The translations under genes were made by a program, and so were the position numbers. Below are positions 16,376 through 23,978 of a stretch of 33,457 bases of DNA, piece after piece. The stretch covers positions 1-33,457 of the forward strand of contig NZ_NSET01000020.1 of NCBI RefSeq assembly GCF_009192945.1, read 5' to 3'. A model generated the notes under the pieces. It saw only the letters and a program-made list of their open reading frames with translations, did not search any database and was not told the origin of the DNA. Each line of letters starts with the position of its first letter. Within the stretch, counting starts at the first letter, position 1. This DNA comes from Xanthomonas maliensis (GTDB lineage Bacteria > Pseudomonadota > Gammaproteobacteria > Xanthomonadales > Xanthomonadaceae).

Positions 16376-17230
16376 CTACTTGATCGTCTTCAGATGCGTC
16401 TCGAAGTCCGCAAAGCTCGGGCGCACGTTCGAGGGCAGGGTCTTGCGGGCGAATTCGAGCGCGATCTTCGGGTTGTAGCCGCGCAGGCATGCCAACAGCG
16501 CGGTCTTGACCGCTTCGTAGATGCGCCCATCCTGCTCGGCGCGCGCTTCCATCGCGGCCGACAGCGGCGCGACGAAGCCATAGGCCAACAGGATGCCGAG
16601 GAAGGTGCCGACCAGCGCGGCGCCGACGTGATGGCCGATTTCCTCGATCGGGCCGCCGATCGAGCCCATCGTGATCACGATGCCGAGCACGGCGGCCACG
16701 ATGCCGAAGCCGGGCAGGCCATCGGACACCTTGCTCAACGCATGCGACGGTGCCAGCGCTTCGTGGTGGTGTTTTTCCAGCTCCAGTTCCAGCAACGGCT
16801 CGAGCTCGTGCGGCTCGATATTGCTGCCGATCATCAGACGCAGGCAGTCGGTGATGAAGTCCAGCAGATGGTGGTCGGCCAGCACCTTGGGATAGTTGCC
16901 GAAGATGGTGCTGTCCTGCGGACGCTCGACATGGTCTTCCAGCGCCATGAAGCCATCGCGGCGGGCCTTGTTGAGCAGTTCATAGATCAGGCTCAGCGTG
17001 CCCTTGTAGTCGTCGGACTTGTACTGCGGCCCCTTGAACACGCCCAAAATGCCGCTCAGCGTCTCCTTGACGATCTTGGCCGGCGTGCTGACCAGAAAGG
17101 CGCCGAACGCCGCGCCGCCAATGATCATCAGCTCATACGGCTGCCACAACGCACCGACCTTGCCGTGCGACAGCACATAGCCACCGAGGACGCTGACAAT
17201 GACGACGATGAAGCCAACGATGATGAGCAT
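16376..17230 (-). CDS. motA: flagellar motor stator protein MotA
   Basis: Stator subunit with four transmembrane helices and a large cytosolic loop. The 284-residue product keeps the key E. coli residues at identical numbers: Arg90 and Glu98 in KARRDGFMALEDH (contacts with the FliG rotor) and Pro173 (DGLPGFG) and Pro222 (FVAPLS) near the proton channel. It is proton type (MotA/MotB) in character. A sigma-28 promoter lies about 32 bases upstream. First gene of a motA-motB operon that stands apart from any other flagellar gene in this window. Confidence 0.96.
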   Translation of the reverse strand: MLIIVGFIVVIVSVLGGYVLSHGKVGALWQPYELMIIGGAAFGAFLVSTPAKIVKETLSGILGVFKGPQYKSDDYKGTLSLIYELLNKARRDGFMALEDHVERPQDSTIFGNYPKVLADHHLLDFITDCLRLMIGSNIEPHELEPLLELELEKHHHEALAPSHALSKVSDGLPGFGIVAAVLGIVITMGSIGGPIEEIGHHVGAALVGTFLGILLAYGFVAPLSAAMEARAEQDGRIYEAVKTALLACLRGYNPKIALEFARKTLPSNVRPSFADFETHLKTIK

Positions 17231-17261
17231 GGCGCAGCCAAAAGCAAACAGGGTTGCTGTT

Positions 17262-17288
17262 GTTTCGGCGCGCGCGGCGGATTCTTGA
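17262..17288 (-). promoter_or_regulatory. sigma-28 (FliA) promoter of motAB
   Basis: On the minus strand, TCAAGAAT (17281-17288), an 11-base spacer, and GCCGAAAC (17262-17269). The known FliA consensus is TAAAGTTT-N11-GCCGATAA, so spacing is exact and the GCCGA core is complete. It ends 31 bases ahead of the motA ATG. It predicts late-class flagellar control of motAB. Confidence 0.75.
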
Positions 17289-17325
17289 AGTGCCTGGCGT
17301 GAAGGTGTGCGCTATGTCTGAATGA

Positions 17326-17754
17326 TCATCCGACCGCGTCGGCGTCGCTGCGCACGCATTGACGGGCATCGCCGCCGGCCAGCGTCAGCGTGGCTTCGCC
17401 GGCATGCTCCCAGAATTGGTTGCCCTGGGCGTCGGCGTAGCGCGCGCCGGAGCCGGACTCGGCCACCGGCAGCACCAGTCGGCGGCCCTCGACTTCCAGC
17501 TGAACGGCGTCCGCCGCCGTGTCGAAGTTGGCGGTGACCCCTTGCTCGCCGCAGCGCCACTGGCTGGCGCGTACCGGTGCTGGTGCCGTCGTTGGCGCGC
17601 TCGGGCGTGGCGGCGGCCCGCTGACGCTGGCATCGGTGGCCGCTGGCGGGGTAGGGGCGGACGTCGGTGTGGCCGAGGCGGCGCGCTCGCGCTGGCCACA
17701 GCCGGCCAGGCCAACCAGCAGAAGCAACGGAAGCAGACGGGACGGACTGGACAT
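17326..17754 (-). CDS. MliC-type lysozyme inhibitor lipoprotein
   Basis: A 142-residue lipoprotein. The signal peptide ends in lipobox LAGC with Cys19 as the lipidation site. Next is a Pro/Ala/Thr-rich linker (about 22-65) and a C-terminal domain (about 68-138) matching the MliC family: WRCGEQGVTANF, then LEVEGRRLVLPVAESGSGARY, a Trp in QFWEHAGEATLTL and a closing ARQCVR. The two Cys (in RCG and QCV) probably form the family disulfide. MliC proteins inhibit C-type lysozyme at the envelope; the SGSGARY loop is the inhibitory element in known members. ATG 17754 starts the signal peptide. The gene lies between motA and msrB on the same strand, with a repeat element upstream. Confidence 0.85.
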   Translation of the reverse strand: MSSPSRLLPLLLLVGLAGCGQRERAASATPTSAPTPPAATDASVSGPPPRPSAPTTAPAPVRASQWRCGEQGVTANFDTAADAVQLEVEGRRLVLPVAESGSGARYADAQGNQFWEHAGEATLTLAGGDARQCVRSDADAVG

Positions 17755-17817
17755 CGTCGGGCTCCGATCGGGAGAGCACCCCACCCTAGAGCGTGTCATG
17801 TACGTTGAGGTGAGCGC

Positions 17818-17880
17818 GAAGCGCCCTGTGCCGCGTCGAGACAAGGAGCGCAACGCGATAGGCGCGCCACAGGGTGGTTC
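17818..17880. repeat. imperfect palindromic intergenic element upstream of the MliC gene
   Basis: Left arm 17818-17837 (GAAGCGCCCTGTGCCGCGTC) and right arm 17861-17880 (GGCGCGCCACAGGGTGGTTC) are reverse complements with about five mismatches in 20 positions. They are separated by a 23-base spacer that contains no gene. The flanking text from 17788 (TAGAGCGTGTCATGTACG) looks like part of the same unit. It resembles short repeated elements I associate with Xanthomonas intergenic regions, but no second copy is visible in this window. Confidence 0.5.
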
Positions 17881-17989
17881 CCAGAGGTCTGGCCGTCAGC
17901 GGCACGGAGTGTGCGCGGCGGCGGCCAGCCCGGAGGATGGCAGGACGGCGCCGCCCGGCGGGTTGTCAGCGCGCCTCGCGGCCTGGCCG

Positions 17990-18454
17990 TCAGGCGGGCT
18001 GGGCTTCGGCGCCACCGCGCTGCAGTGGATCCGGCAACGCCTGGCCGGCCTCGGTGAAATCCAATGACACCGAATTCAGGCAGTGCCGCTCGCCGGTTGG
18101 CGGCGGACCGTCTGGAAACACATGGCCAAGGTGGCTCTGACAGCGCGCGCAGACGATCTCGGTGCGGATCATGCCGTAGCTGGTATCGCGGATTTCGCGC
18201 ACATGCGTCGGATCGTAGGGCGCGAAGAAGCTGGGCCAGCCAGTGCCGGAATCGAACTTGGCGCTGGAGCGGAACAGCGGCAGCCCACACAGCCGGCAGG
18301 TGTAGACGCCCTCCAGCTTGTTGTCGAGGAACACGCCGCAGAACGGCGCCTCGGTCCCGTGCTGTAACAGCACGCGCCGTTCCTCGTCGCTGAGTCCGGC
18401 GATCAGCGCATCGCGCTGGGCGGGGGAGGGCGGGGTGAGGTCGAACAGGCTCAT
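17990..18454 (-). CDS. msrB: peptide-methionine (R)-S-oxide reductase
   Basis: Repairs oxidised methionine (R-sulfoxide) in proteins, using thioredoxin. The 154-residue product has the full MsrB fold: zinc ligands in CRLCG (Cys53, Cys56) and [11 protein letters not shown] (Cys102, Cys105), the substrate-pocket segment [10 protein letters not shown], and the catalytic Cys125 in [11 protein letters not shown]. No signal peptide, so it is cytosolic. ATG 18454 is preferred to the longer open frame because MsrB homology begins with [21 protein letters not shown]. The hypothetical secreted protein gene is divergent. Nothing suggests regulation in the visible sequence. Confidence 0.95.
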   Translation of the reverse strand: MSLFDLTPPSPAQRDALIAGLSDEERRVLLQHGTEAPFCGVFLDNKLEGVYTCRLCGLPLFRSSAKFDSGTGWPSFFAPYDPTHVREIRDTSYGMIRTEIVCARCQSHLGHVFPDGPPPTGERHCLNSVSLDFTEAGQALPDPLQRGGAEAQPA

Positions 18455-18766
18455 GGGGTTCTCGCATGCGCGCGCCGACGGAGGCCGGCGCCTGTCCTCG
18501 TGATGTGGGCAGCGGCGGCCGGGTTCAACCGGGTGCTTGCGGGCCGCGTCTCCATGTCTTCTCTGGCGGCACGGCAGCCCTCCCGGCATGGCGAGCCGCG
18601 GCGACTGGGCCGGGACGCCCGCGACGCTGCTTCAGAACGGCGGCAGCGCCTGCTGTCGCAGCATCTGCACTTGGTGGTCGCGTTCAGGTGCTGGTCGCCG
18701 GCATGCATTGCCGCGTGCCGGGTAGGCCCCCATGTCTTGTGCATCTCCCTGCCATTGGTGATCGTC
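18455..18766. other. 312-base intergenic region without a recognised feature
   Basis: Lies between the divergent starts of msrB and the secreted Pro/Thr-rich protein. The frame of the downstream gene is open back to 18500 but encodes no signal peptide or recognisable domain there. I see no clear promoter pair, hairpin or repeat. It probably carries both promoters. Confidence 0.4.
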
Positions 18767-19201
18767 ATGATGCGTTCTGCCGCGACTCGCACATTCCTGG
18801 TAGGTGGCTTGCTGACCGGCCTGCTCGCGGCGGCCGGGACCGCTGCCGCCCAGTCGGCAACCAGCACACGCGCGTCCAACACCTTGCAGCCGATCACCAC
18901 GCCCACCCCGGCCACGCCCACCGTGACCGCACCGCGCGCGTCGCAGCCCGCGCCGGCGCCGGTGCCCTCGCAATTGGGCCAGCGTCCAGTGGCGCCAACC
19001 ATCCCGACCCATGGCCCGGCGACCACGCCGGTGGCGCCGGCCGGCAGCCAGGTGCCGACCTCGACGCCGATGGTCTACGACCGCAACGGTCGGTTGCTGC
19101 ATGGCCTGCAGCCGGCTGGCGCCAATCGCGTGCTCGATACCCGCACCGGCCGCTACTACGATGCGGTGCCCGCCGGCGACGGCATGCAGTTGGTGCGCTG
19201 A
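18767..19201 (+). CDS. secreted Pro/Thr/Ala-rich hypothetical protein
   Basis: A 144-residue exported protein. A Sec signal peptide (RTFLVGGLLTGLLAAAGTAAAQ) ends near residue 26. A low-complexity Pro/Thr/Ala/Val linker runs about 30-100, and a conserved-looking C-terminal module of ~40 residues begins MVYDRNGRLLHGLQPAGANRV and includes DTRTGRYYDAVPAG. There is no lipobox or membrane anchor. Two ATGs in tandem (18767 and 18770) are possible starts. I do not recognise a functional family; the linker plus small terminal module suggests a periplasmic or surface-exposed protein. It converges with lrp. Confidence 0.72.
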   Translation: MMRSAATRTFLVGGLLTGLLAAAGTAAAQSATSTRASNTLQPITTPTPATPTVTAPRASQPAPAPVPSQLGQRPVAPTIPTHGPATTPVAPAGSQVPTSTPMVYDRNGRLLHGLQPAGANRVLDTRTGRYYDAVPAGDGMQLVR

Positions 19202-19249
19202 ACCGGCCGCTGGGACGCGTGCGCCAGGCGGCGCGGCCTGCTCCAGGGC

Positions 19250-19729
19250 TCAATCGCCGATCGGCAGCGCCAGCGTCTCCTTGACCTCCTCCATCACGAT
19301 GTAGCTCTTGGATTCGCGCACGTGCGGTAGGGTCAGCAGGGTGCTGCCGAGCAGCTTGCGGTAGGACGCCATCTCGCTGATCCGCGCTTTCAGCAGGTAA
19401 TCGAAGTCGCCCGAGACCAGGTGGCATTCCAGGACGTTCGGCAGCTTGAGCGCAGCACGGCGGAATTCCTCGAAGATGTCGCCGGACTTGTAGGCCAGGC
19501 TGATTTCCACGAACACCAGTAGGCTGGCCTTGAGGTAATGCGGATCCAGCCGCGCGTAGTAGCCGGTGATGGCGCCATCGCGTTCCAGCCGACGGACGCG
19601 TTCGGTGCAAGGCGTGGTCGACAAGCCGACCCGCTCGCCCAATTCGGTAAAGGAAATGCGGCCTTCGTGCTGCAGGATCCGCAGGATCTTGCGGTCGATC
19701 TTGTCCAGCTCGCGCGCGCGTGCGGCCAT
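19250..19729 (-). CDS. lrp: leucine-responsive regulator Lrp (Lrp/AsnC family)
   Basis: A 159-residue DNA-binding regulator. The N-terminal helix-turn-helix (about 10-55) contains LDKIDRKILRILQHEGRIS and VGLSTTPCTERVRRLER. The C-terminal RAM/ligand domain (about 62-150) contains PHYLKASLLVFVEISL and ECHLVSGDFDYLLKARI. Resemblance to E. coli Lrp is high across its whole length, more than expected for a generic AsnC paralogue. ATG 19729 follows a GGGAGA site by eight bases; an upstream in-frame TTG is less likely. It is divergent from dadA-alr with 147 bases between, so it probably controls that operon in response to alanine or leucine. Confidence 0.93.
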   Translation of the reverse strand: MAARARELDKIDRKILRILQHEGRISFTELGERVGLSTTPCTERVRRLERDGAITGYYARLDPHYLKASLLVFVEISLAYKSGDIFEEFRRAALKLPNVLECHLVSGDFDYLLKARISEMASYRKLLGSTLLTLPHVRESKSYIVMEEVKETLALPIGD

Positions 19730-19811
19730 CGCGTCTGTCTCCCGTGTGGTTGGCAAGAGGTTTCACTGCATGGCGGCGGTGATTCCAGAGAAAGCACTGC
19801 CTCGGTCGCAA

Positions 19812-19817
19812 TATACT
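19812..19817 (+). promoter_or_regulatory. possible -10 element for dadA in the lrp-dadA intergenic region
   Basis: TATACT at 19812-19817 lies 59 bases before the dadA ATG, inside a short AT-rich patch (CAATATACTGTGG). No convincing -35 sits 16-18 bp upstream, so the promoter may need an activator such as Lrp. The same patch reads TATATT on the other strand and could serve lrp. Confidence 0.3.
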
Positions 19818-19876
19818 GTGGCTAATTGTCTCCCTCGGCGTCCACCGCTGGGAGAAACCCCTCTCAGGAGAACGAC

Positions 19877-21163
19877 ATGCGCGTGCTCATTCTCGGCAGT
19901 GGCGTCATCGGCACCACCAGCGCCTGGTACCTGGCACAGGCCGGCTGCGAGGTCGTCGTGGTGGATCGCCAACCGGCCTCGGCGCTGGAGACCAGCTATG
20001 CCAACGCCGGCCAGCTCTCCTTTGGCTACACCTCGCCATGGGCGGCGCCCGGCGTGCCGGGCAAGGCGGTCAAGTGGCTGTTCGAGCAGCATGCGCCACT
20101 GTCGATCCGGCCCACCCGCGACCTGCGCCAGCTGGCGTGGCTGAGCCAGATGCTGCGCAATTGCACGGCCGAGCGCTATGCGATCAACAAGGCGCGCATG
20201 GTGCGCATGTCCGACTACAGCCGCGACTGCCTCAACGCGCTGCGCGCCGAGACCGGGCTGGAATTCGAGGGGCGCCAGCTTGGCACCACGCAGTTGTTCC
20301 GCACCCAGCAGCAGCTGGATGCAGCGGCGCAGGACATCGAGATCCTGGCGCAGTACGGCGTGCCATACGAACTGCTGACACCCGCGCAGATCGCCCAGTT
20401 CGAGCCCGGCCTGGCTGGCGGCGGCATGCAACTCGCCGGGGCACTGCGACTGCCCGAAGACCAGACCGGCGACTGCCGGCTGTTCACCCAGCGCCTGGCC
20501 GAACGCGCGGCGCAGGCCGGGGTGGAGTTCCGCTACGGGCAACAGATCGAGCGCCTGGAGCATGCCGGCGGGCGCATCACCGGTGTGCAGATCGGTGGCC
20601 GCCTGGAGACCGCCGACCGCTACGTGCTGGCGCTGGGCAGTTATTCGGCCGACATGCTGCTCTCGCTGGGCCTGCACCTGCCGGTCTACCCGCTCAAGGG
20701 TTACTCATTGACCTTGCCGATCGTCGATGAGGCACGGGCACCCACCTCCACGGTGCTGGACGAAAGCTACAAGATCGCCATCACGCGCTTCGATGCGCGC
20801 ATTCGCGTCGGCGGCATGGCCGAGGTCGCCGGCTTCGATCTGTCGTTGAACCCGCGCCGCCGCGCCACCCTGGAAATGGTGGTCAACGATCTGTTCCCCG
20901 GCGGCGGCGACCTGGCCCAGGCCGAGTTCTGGACGGGCTTGCGCCCGGCCACGCCGGACGGCACCCCGGTGGTGGGCGCCACGCCTTACGCCAACCTGTT
21001 CCTCAACACCGGCCACGGGACCCTGGGCTGGACCATGGCCTGCGGCTCGGGCCGCTACCTGGCCGACCTGTTGCAGGGCCGCCAGCCCGAGATCGATACC
21101 GAAGGCCTGGATGTGTTCCGCTACCTGTCCCCCCGCAACGCGCGTGCGCAGGAGGCAGCGTAG
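19877..21163 (+). CDS. dadA: D-amino acid dehydrogenase small subunit DadA
   Basis: FAD-dependent, membrane-associated enzyme that oxidises D-alanine and other D-amino acids to 2-oxo acids and passes electrons to the respiratory chain. The 428-residue product begins [23 protein letters not shown], with the FAD-binding GxGxxG at residues 7-12, followed by [22 protein letters not shown], typical of DadA. The C-terminal FAD contact [15 protein letters not shown] is intact. Length is normal (432 in E. coli). An AGGAGA site lies six bases before the ATG. Its stop overlaps the alr start by one base, forming the classic dadAX arrangement, with lrp divergent. Confidence 0.96.
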   Translation: MRVLILGSGVIGTTSAWYLAQAGCEVVVVDRQPASALETSYANAGQLSFGYTSPWAAPGVPGKAVKWLFEQHAPLSIRPTRDLRQLAWLSQMLRNCTAERYAINKARMVRMSDYSRDCLNALRAETGLEFEGRQLGTTQLFRTQQQLDAAAQDIEILAQYGVPYELLTPAQIAQFEPGLAGGGMQLAGALRLPEDQTGDCRLFTQRLAERAAQAGVEFRYGQQIERLEHAGGRITGVQIGGRLETADRYVLALGSYSADMLLSLGLHLPVYPLKGYSLTLPIVDEARAPTSTVLDESYKIAITRFDARIRVGGMAEVAGFDLSLNPRRRATLEMVVNDLFPGGGDLAQAEFWTGLRPATPDGTPVVGATPYANLFLNTGHGTLGWTMACGSGRYLADLLQGRQPEIDTEGLDVFRYLSPRNARAQEAA

Positions 21164-22251
21164 TGCGGCCAGCGTATGCGTCGATCGATCTGCAGGCCTT
21201 GCGCCACAACTACCGCCTGGCCCGACGGCTGGGTGGCGGCAAGGCGCTGGCGGTGGTCAAGGCCGATGCCTACGGGCATGGCGCCGTGCGTTGCGTGCAG
21301 GCCCTGGAAGACGAGGCCGACGGCTTTGCGGTGGCCTGCATCGAGGAGGCGCTGGAACTGCGCCAGGCCGGCGTGCGTGCGCCGATCCTGCTGTTGGAGG
21401 GCTTCTTCGAACATGACGAGTTGCGGCTGATCGCCGAGCACGATCTGTGGACGGTGGTCGCCATGCCCTGGCAGGTACGCGCGCTGGCCGAGTTCAACAG
21501 CCCGCGCCCGCTACGGATCTGGTTGAAGCTCGATAGCGGCATGCATCGGCTGGGCCTGTCGCCGGACGATTTTCGTGCTGCCTGGTTGCGCCTGCGCGGC
21601 CTGCCGCAGGTGGCTTCGATCGTCCTGATGACCCATCTGGCGCGCGCCGACGAACTGGACTGCAGCCGCACCGACGAGCAGGCGGTGGCGTTTGCACTCA
21701 CCGCTGGCGGCATGCGCGCCGAGACCAGTCTGTGCAATTCGCCTGGCCTGCTGGGCTGGCCGGCATTGCGTGACGATTGGTCGCGCCCGGGGCTGATGTT
21801 GTACGGCGCCAACCCGTTTGCGCAGGACACCGCCACCACGTCCGAACTGCGTCCGGTCATGACCGTGCACTCGCGCATCATCAGCGTGCGCGAGCTGCCG
21901 GCTGGCGAACCGGTGGGCTATGGCGCGCGTTTCGTCGCGCCGCGTCCCACCCGGGTGGGCGTGGTGGCGATGGGCTATGCCGATGGCTATCCACAGTTCG
22001 CGCCCAATGGGACGCCGGTGCTGGTCGACGGCCAGGTCTGCCCGTTGATCGGGCGGGTGTCGATGGACATGCTGACCGTGGACCTGACCGAACTCCCGCA
22101 CGCCGAGGTCGGCACGCCCGTGCAACTGTGGGGCGCCACGCCGCGCGTGGACGTCTTGGCAAGCCAGTGCAACGTCAGCGCCTACCAGCTGCTGTGTGGT
22201 GTCAAGCGGGTCTCGCGGTGCTACCACGACGAGGCGCTTCCCGCGCAGTGA
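21163..22251 (+). CDS. alr: alanine racemase, probably catabolic (DadX type)
   Basis: PLP enzyme interconverting L- and D-alanine. The 362-residue product carries the PLP-binding Lys33 in [10 protein letters not shown], the second catalytic base Tyr253 in [10 protein letters not shown], the GMHRLG motif and GRVSMDML near residue 300. The start is GTG 21163, overlapping the dadA stop by one base, with a GGAGG site 7-8 bases upstream. Placement after dadA argues for the catabolic enzyme (dadX), converting L-Ala to D-Ala for oxidation. If no other racemase gene exists in the genome it would also supply D-Ala for peptidoglycan. Confidence 0.95.
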   Translation: MRPAYASIDLQALRHNYRLARRLGGGKALAVVKADAYGHGAVRCVQALEDEADGFAVACIEEALELRQAGVRAPILLLEGFFEHDELRLIAEHDLWTVVAMPWQVRALAEFNSPRPLRIWLKLDSGMHRLGLSPDDFRAAWLRLRGLPQVASIVLMTHLARADELDCSRTDEQAVAFALTAGGMRAETSLCNSPGLLGWPALRDDWSRPGLMLYGANPFAQDTATTSELRPVMTVHSRIISVRELPAGEPVGYGARFVAPRPTRVGVVAMGYADGYPQFAPNGTPVLVDGQVCPLIGRVSMDMLTVDLTELPHAEVGTPVQLWGATPRVDVLASQCNVSAYQLLCGVKRVSRCYHDEALPAQ

Positions 22252-22285
22252 CGCCGCCGCGCGCTGGCCGCGCGCGCATTCCGGC

Positions 22286-22327
22286 CACCGCCCCGACGGC
22301 GCACGTGCGCGCCCCGGCGGGGCGGTG
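22286..22327. terminator. nested GC hairpin after the dadA-alr operon
   Basis: Outer arms CACCGCCCCG (22286-22295) and CGGGGCGGTG (22318-22327) pair perfectly over 10 bp. Inside is a second self-complementary core, GCGCACGTGCGC. It lies 34 bases past the alr stop and just before the stop of the convergent DUF3016 gene. No T-run follows. Probably a bidirectional 3'-end structure. Confidence 0.55.
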
Positions 22328-22340
22328 TATTGCGTGAGTC

Positions 22341-22916
22341 CTAGAGGTCGGCGGTACTGCGATCGCCGCGGAATTGCTTGCGCACCCAGTCGTCGATCAT
22401 CGCCTTCTCGAAGCGCAGCGGATCGCTGTCGTTGAGGCGCGGCCCGCTCATCAGAAAGGCCGAGTCCACCAGCTTGCGCTCACCTTCATCGATCACGTGG
22501 CCCTGCGCATCGGTCAGCGTGTACTGAAAGCTCAGGCGCGGCGGATAGATGTCCTTGACGATGCGCACGTCCTGCAGGCGCGGGCCATGCCAGGGCTCAT
22601 ATTGGCCGGCGCGGCGGATATCGGTGATGGTCACGCTCAGGTGCTGGCCGGGCGCGAGCTGGCGGGCGGCGCTCTTGCGGAAGTGCTCGGCCAGCTGGGT
22701 CACCCAGTCGCCTTGCTGGGCCTCCCAGCGATTGCTGCTGAAGCGCAGCTCGGAGAACTGCGCCGGATCGGTCCAGCGCACATCGACCGGACCGTCGCTG
22801 GGCAAGGCGCGCGGTGTTTCGGGGTCGGTCACGCTGCTGACGCGCGCCTGCACCGTGGCGGCGGCCAGCAGTCCTGCCAGCAGCAGGCTGGCGCTGAGCA
22901 AGCGAGAACGGTTCAT
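22341..22916 (-). CDS. DUF3016 family exported protein
   Basis: A 191-residue protein with a clear signal peptide (SRLLSASLLLAGLLAAATVQA) and a mature part that fits DUF3016: RVSSVTDPETPRALP, then VDVRWTDPAQFSELRFS, GQHLSVTITDIRRAGQYEPW and a closing LMSGPRLNDSDPLRFEKAMIDDW. Predicted location is the periplasm. Function of the family is unknown. A GGAGG site lies six bases before the ATG at 22916, which settles the start over an upstream TTG. It converges with alr and is divergent from the unknown gene at 23107. Confidence 0.86.
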   Translation of the reverse strand: MNRSRLLSASLLLAGLLAAATVQARVSSVTDPETPRALPSDGPVDVRWTDPAQFSELRFSSNRWEAQQGDWVTQLAEHFRKSAARQLAPGQHLSVTITDIRRAGQYEPWHGPRLQDVRIVKDIYPPRLSFQYTLTDAQGHVIDEGERKLVDSAFLMSGPRLNDSDPLRFEKAMIDDWVRKQFRGDRSTADL

Positions 22917-23106
22917 GGGCAACCTCCAACGGCAGCGATGTCAGCCGACATGTCCAGTGTGGTCCTGCATCGGAGCGTCGGCAATGCGCAAAGGGGGCTG
23001 TGCCGGCATGGCATTGCTACGCCATTAATCCGCGCCGCTACTGCCCTGACAGCGGGTTCACCACGCCTGCGCCCCGGCTTCACGGCGTTGCCCGGAAGAT
23101 CGGCGC

Positions 23107-23598
23107 ATGGACACCTCCCCGCGCAGCAAAGCCATCCCCCAGGCACCGTTACACGCTGCTGACGTGCGCCTGCAGTTCATCGACTGGGCCAAGCAACATG
23201 GCCACAACCCCGTGACGGGTGCGGCCGCATTCGTGGCTTTGCAGAGTGATCTGGATCTGGACACCGCCACCCGCGCCATGCAGATGCAGCCTGGCGAGGA
23301 CCGGCGCGATGCGCTACGGCAACACCTGGCCGCACTCGCCGGTCAGGACGACGTCGCCGTGCAATTCCCACCGGTGTATGCGTACACCGCCGCCAATGGG
23401 CTGGAATACCGTTACTCGTTGATGCTGGTCATTGCCGAGGACTGCGTCGAATGGACGGGCCGCGTCTGGCAAGGACTGGACTACCAGGGAATGTTGACCG
23501 GACGCGGGCAGGGGCCGCGCGCCAACTACACCCTGCTGGCGCGGATGGCGCTGGAGCACGAACTGGACCAGGAGCATCCGCGCTATGTCCAGTCCTGA
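23107..23598 (+). CDS. hypothetical protein, 163 residues
   Basis: A soluble protein with no signal peptide or membrane segment. Features visible are an N-terminal helical stretch (VRLQFIDWAKQHGHNPVTGAA), a glutamine/aspartate-rich middle and a likely beta-rich half (VAVQFPPVYAYTAANGLEYRY, then LMLVIAEDCVEWTGRVWQG). I do not recognise a family. A GGAAGA site lies seven bases before the ATG. Its last 14 bases overlap the next gene, which has its own AGGAG site inside this gene, so the two are translated together. Divergent from the DUF3016 gene. Confidence 0.75.
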   Translation: MDTSPRSKAIPQAPLHAADVRLQFIDWAKQHGHNPVTGAAAFVALQSDLDLDTATRAMQMQPGEDRRDALRQHLAALAGQDDVAVQFPPVYAYTAANGLEYRYSLMLVIAEDCVEWTGRVWQGLDYQGMLTGRGQGPRANYTLLARMALEHELDQEHPRYVQS

Positions 23599-23878
23599 TC
23601 TGCCGCTGGAACTGCGCGAGGTGGCGGCGGTGATCTCGCCGGCGGACGATGCCTTTGGCCGGCACTGCCGCGCAGAGTGCGCTGAGTTGGGGCTGGCAAG
23701 GGTCCGGCTGCTGCTGCTCGATGCCGACTATGGGCGGTCTACCGCCTGGCGCGAAGAGGCCCAGCGCTGGATGGATGAGCAACTGCGCCGCGAAGGCGAG
23801 TGGGTCTTCCGAGGCATCATTGCGGGTATCGTGGCGTTGATCGCCGGGATTGGGTTGGCAGCGACGCTGTTGTGGTGA
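23585..23878 (+). CDS. hypothetical small membrane protein, 97 residues
   Basis: The first ~70 residues are soluble, charged and helical (LDADYGRSTAWREEAQRWMDEQLRREGEW is split here by a small loop). The last ~24 residues form a single hydrophobic segment, GIIAGIVALIAGIGLAATLLW, ending in Trp at the C terminus. This suggests a tail-anchored inner-membrane protein. No family recognised. ATG 23585 has AGGAG eight bases upstream and overlaps the preceding gene by 14 bases. The hybrid kinase gene starts 100 bases downstream on the same strand, so all three could share a transcript. Confidence 0.72.
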   Translation: MSSPDLPLELREVAAVISPADDAFGRHCRAECAELGLARVRLLLLDADYGRSTAWREEAQRWMDEQLRREGEWVFRGIIAGIVALIAGIGLAATLLW

Positions 23879-23978
23879 CATCGCGGCAAGGCAACTGTGA
23901 ACCGGGTCAGGCCACTGTGCACCTGCCGACGACATCGGGCGTGTTTTCATCTGTCCGTCACCCGCCCTGGCAGCACCC

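Noticed and set aside
23879..23978. Possible small gene or terminator between the tail-anchored protein and the kinase
   Set aside because: No hairpin with a T-run and no open frame with a ribosome site; it looks like a simple spacer.
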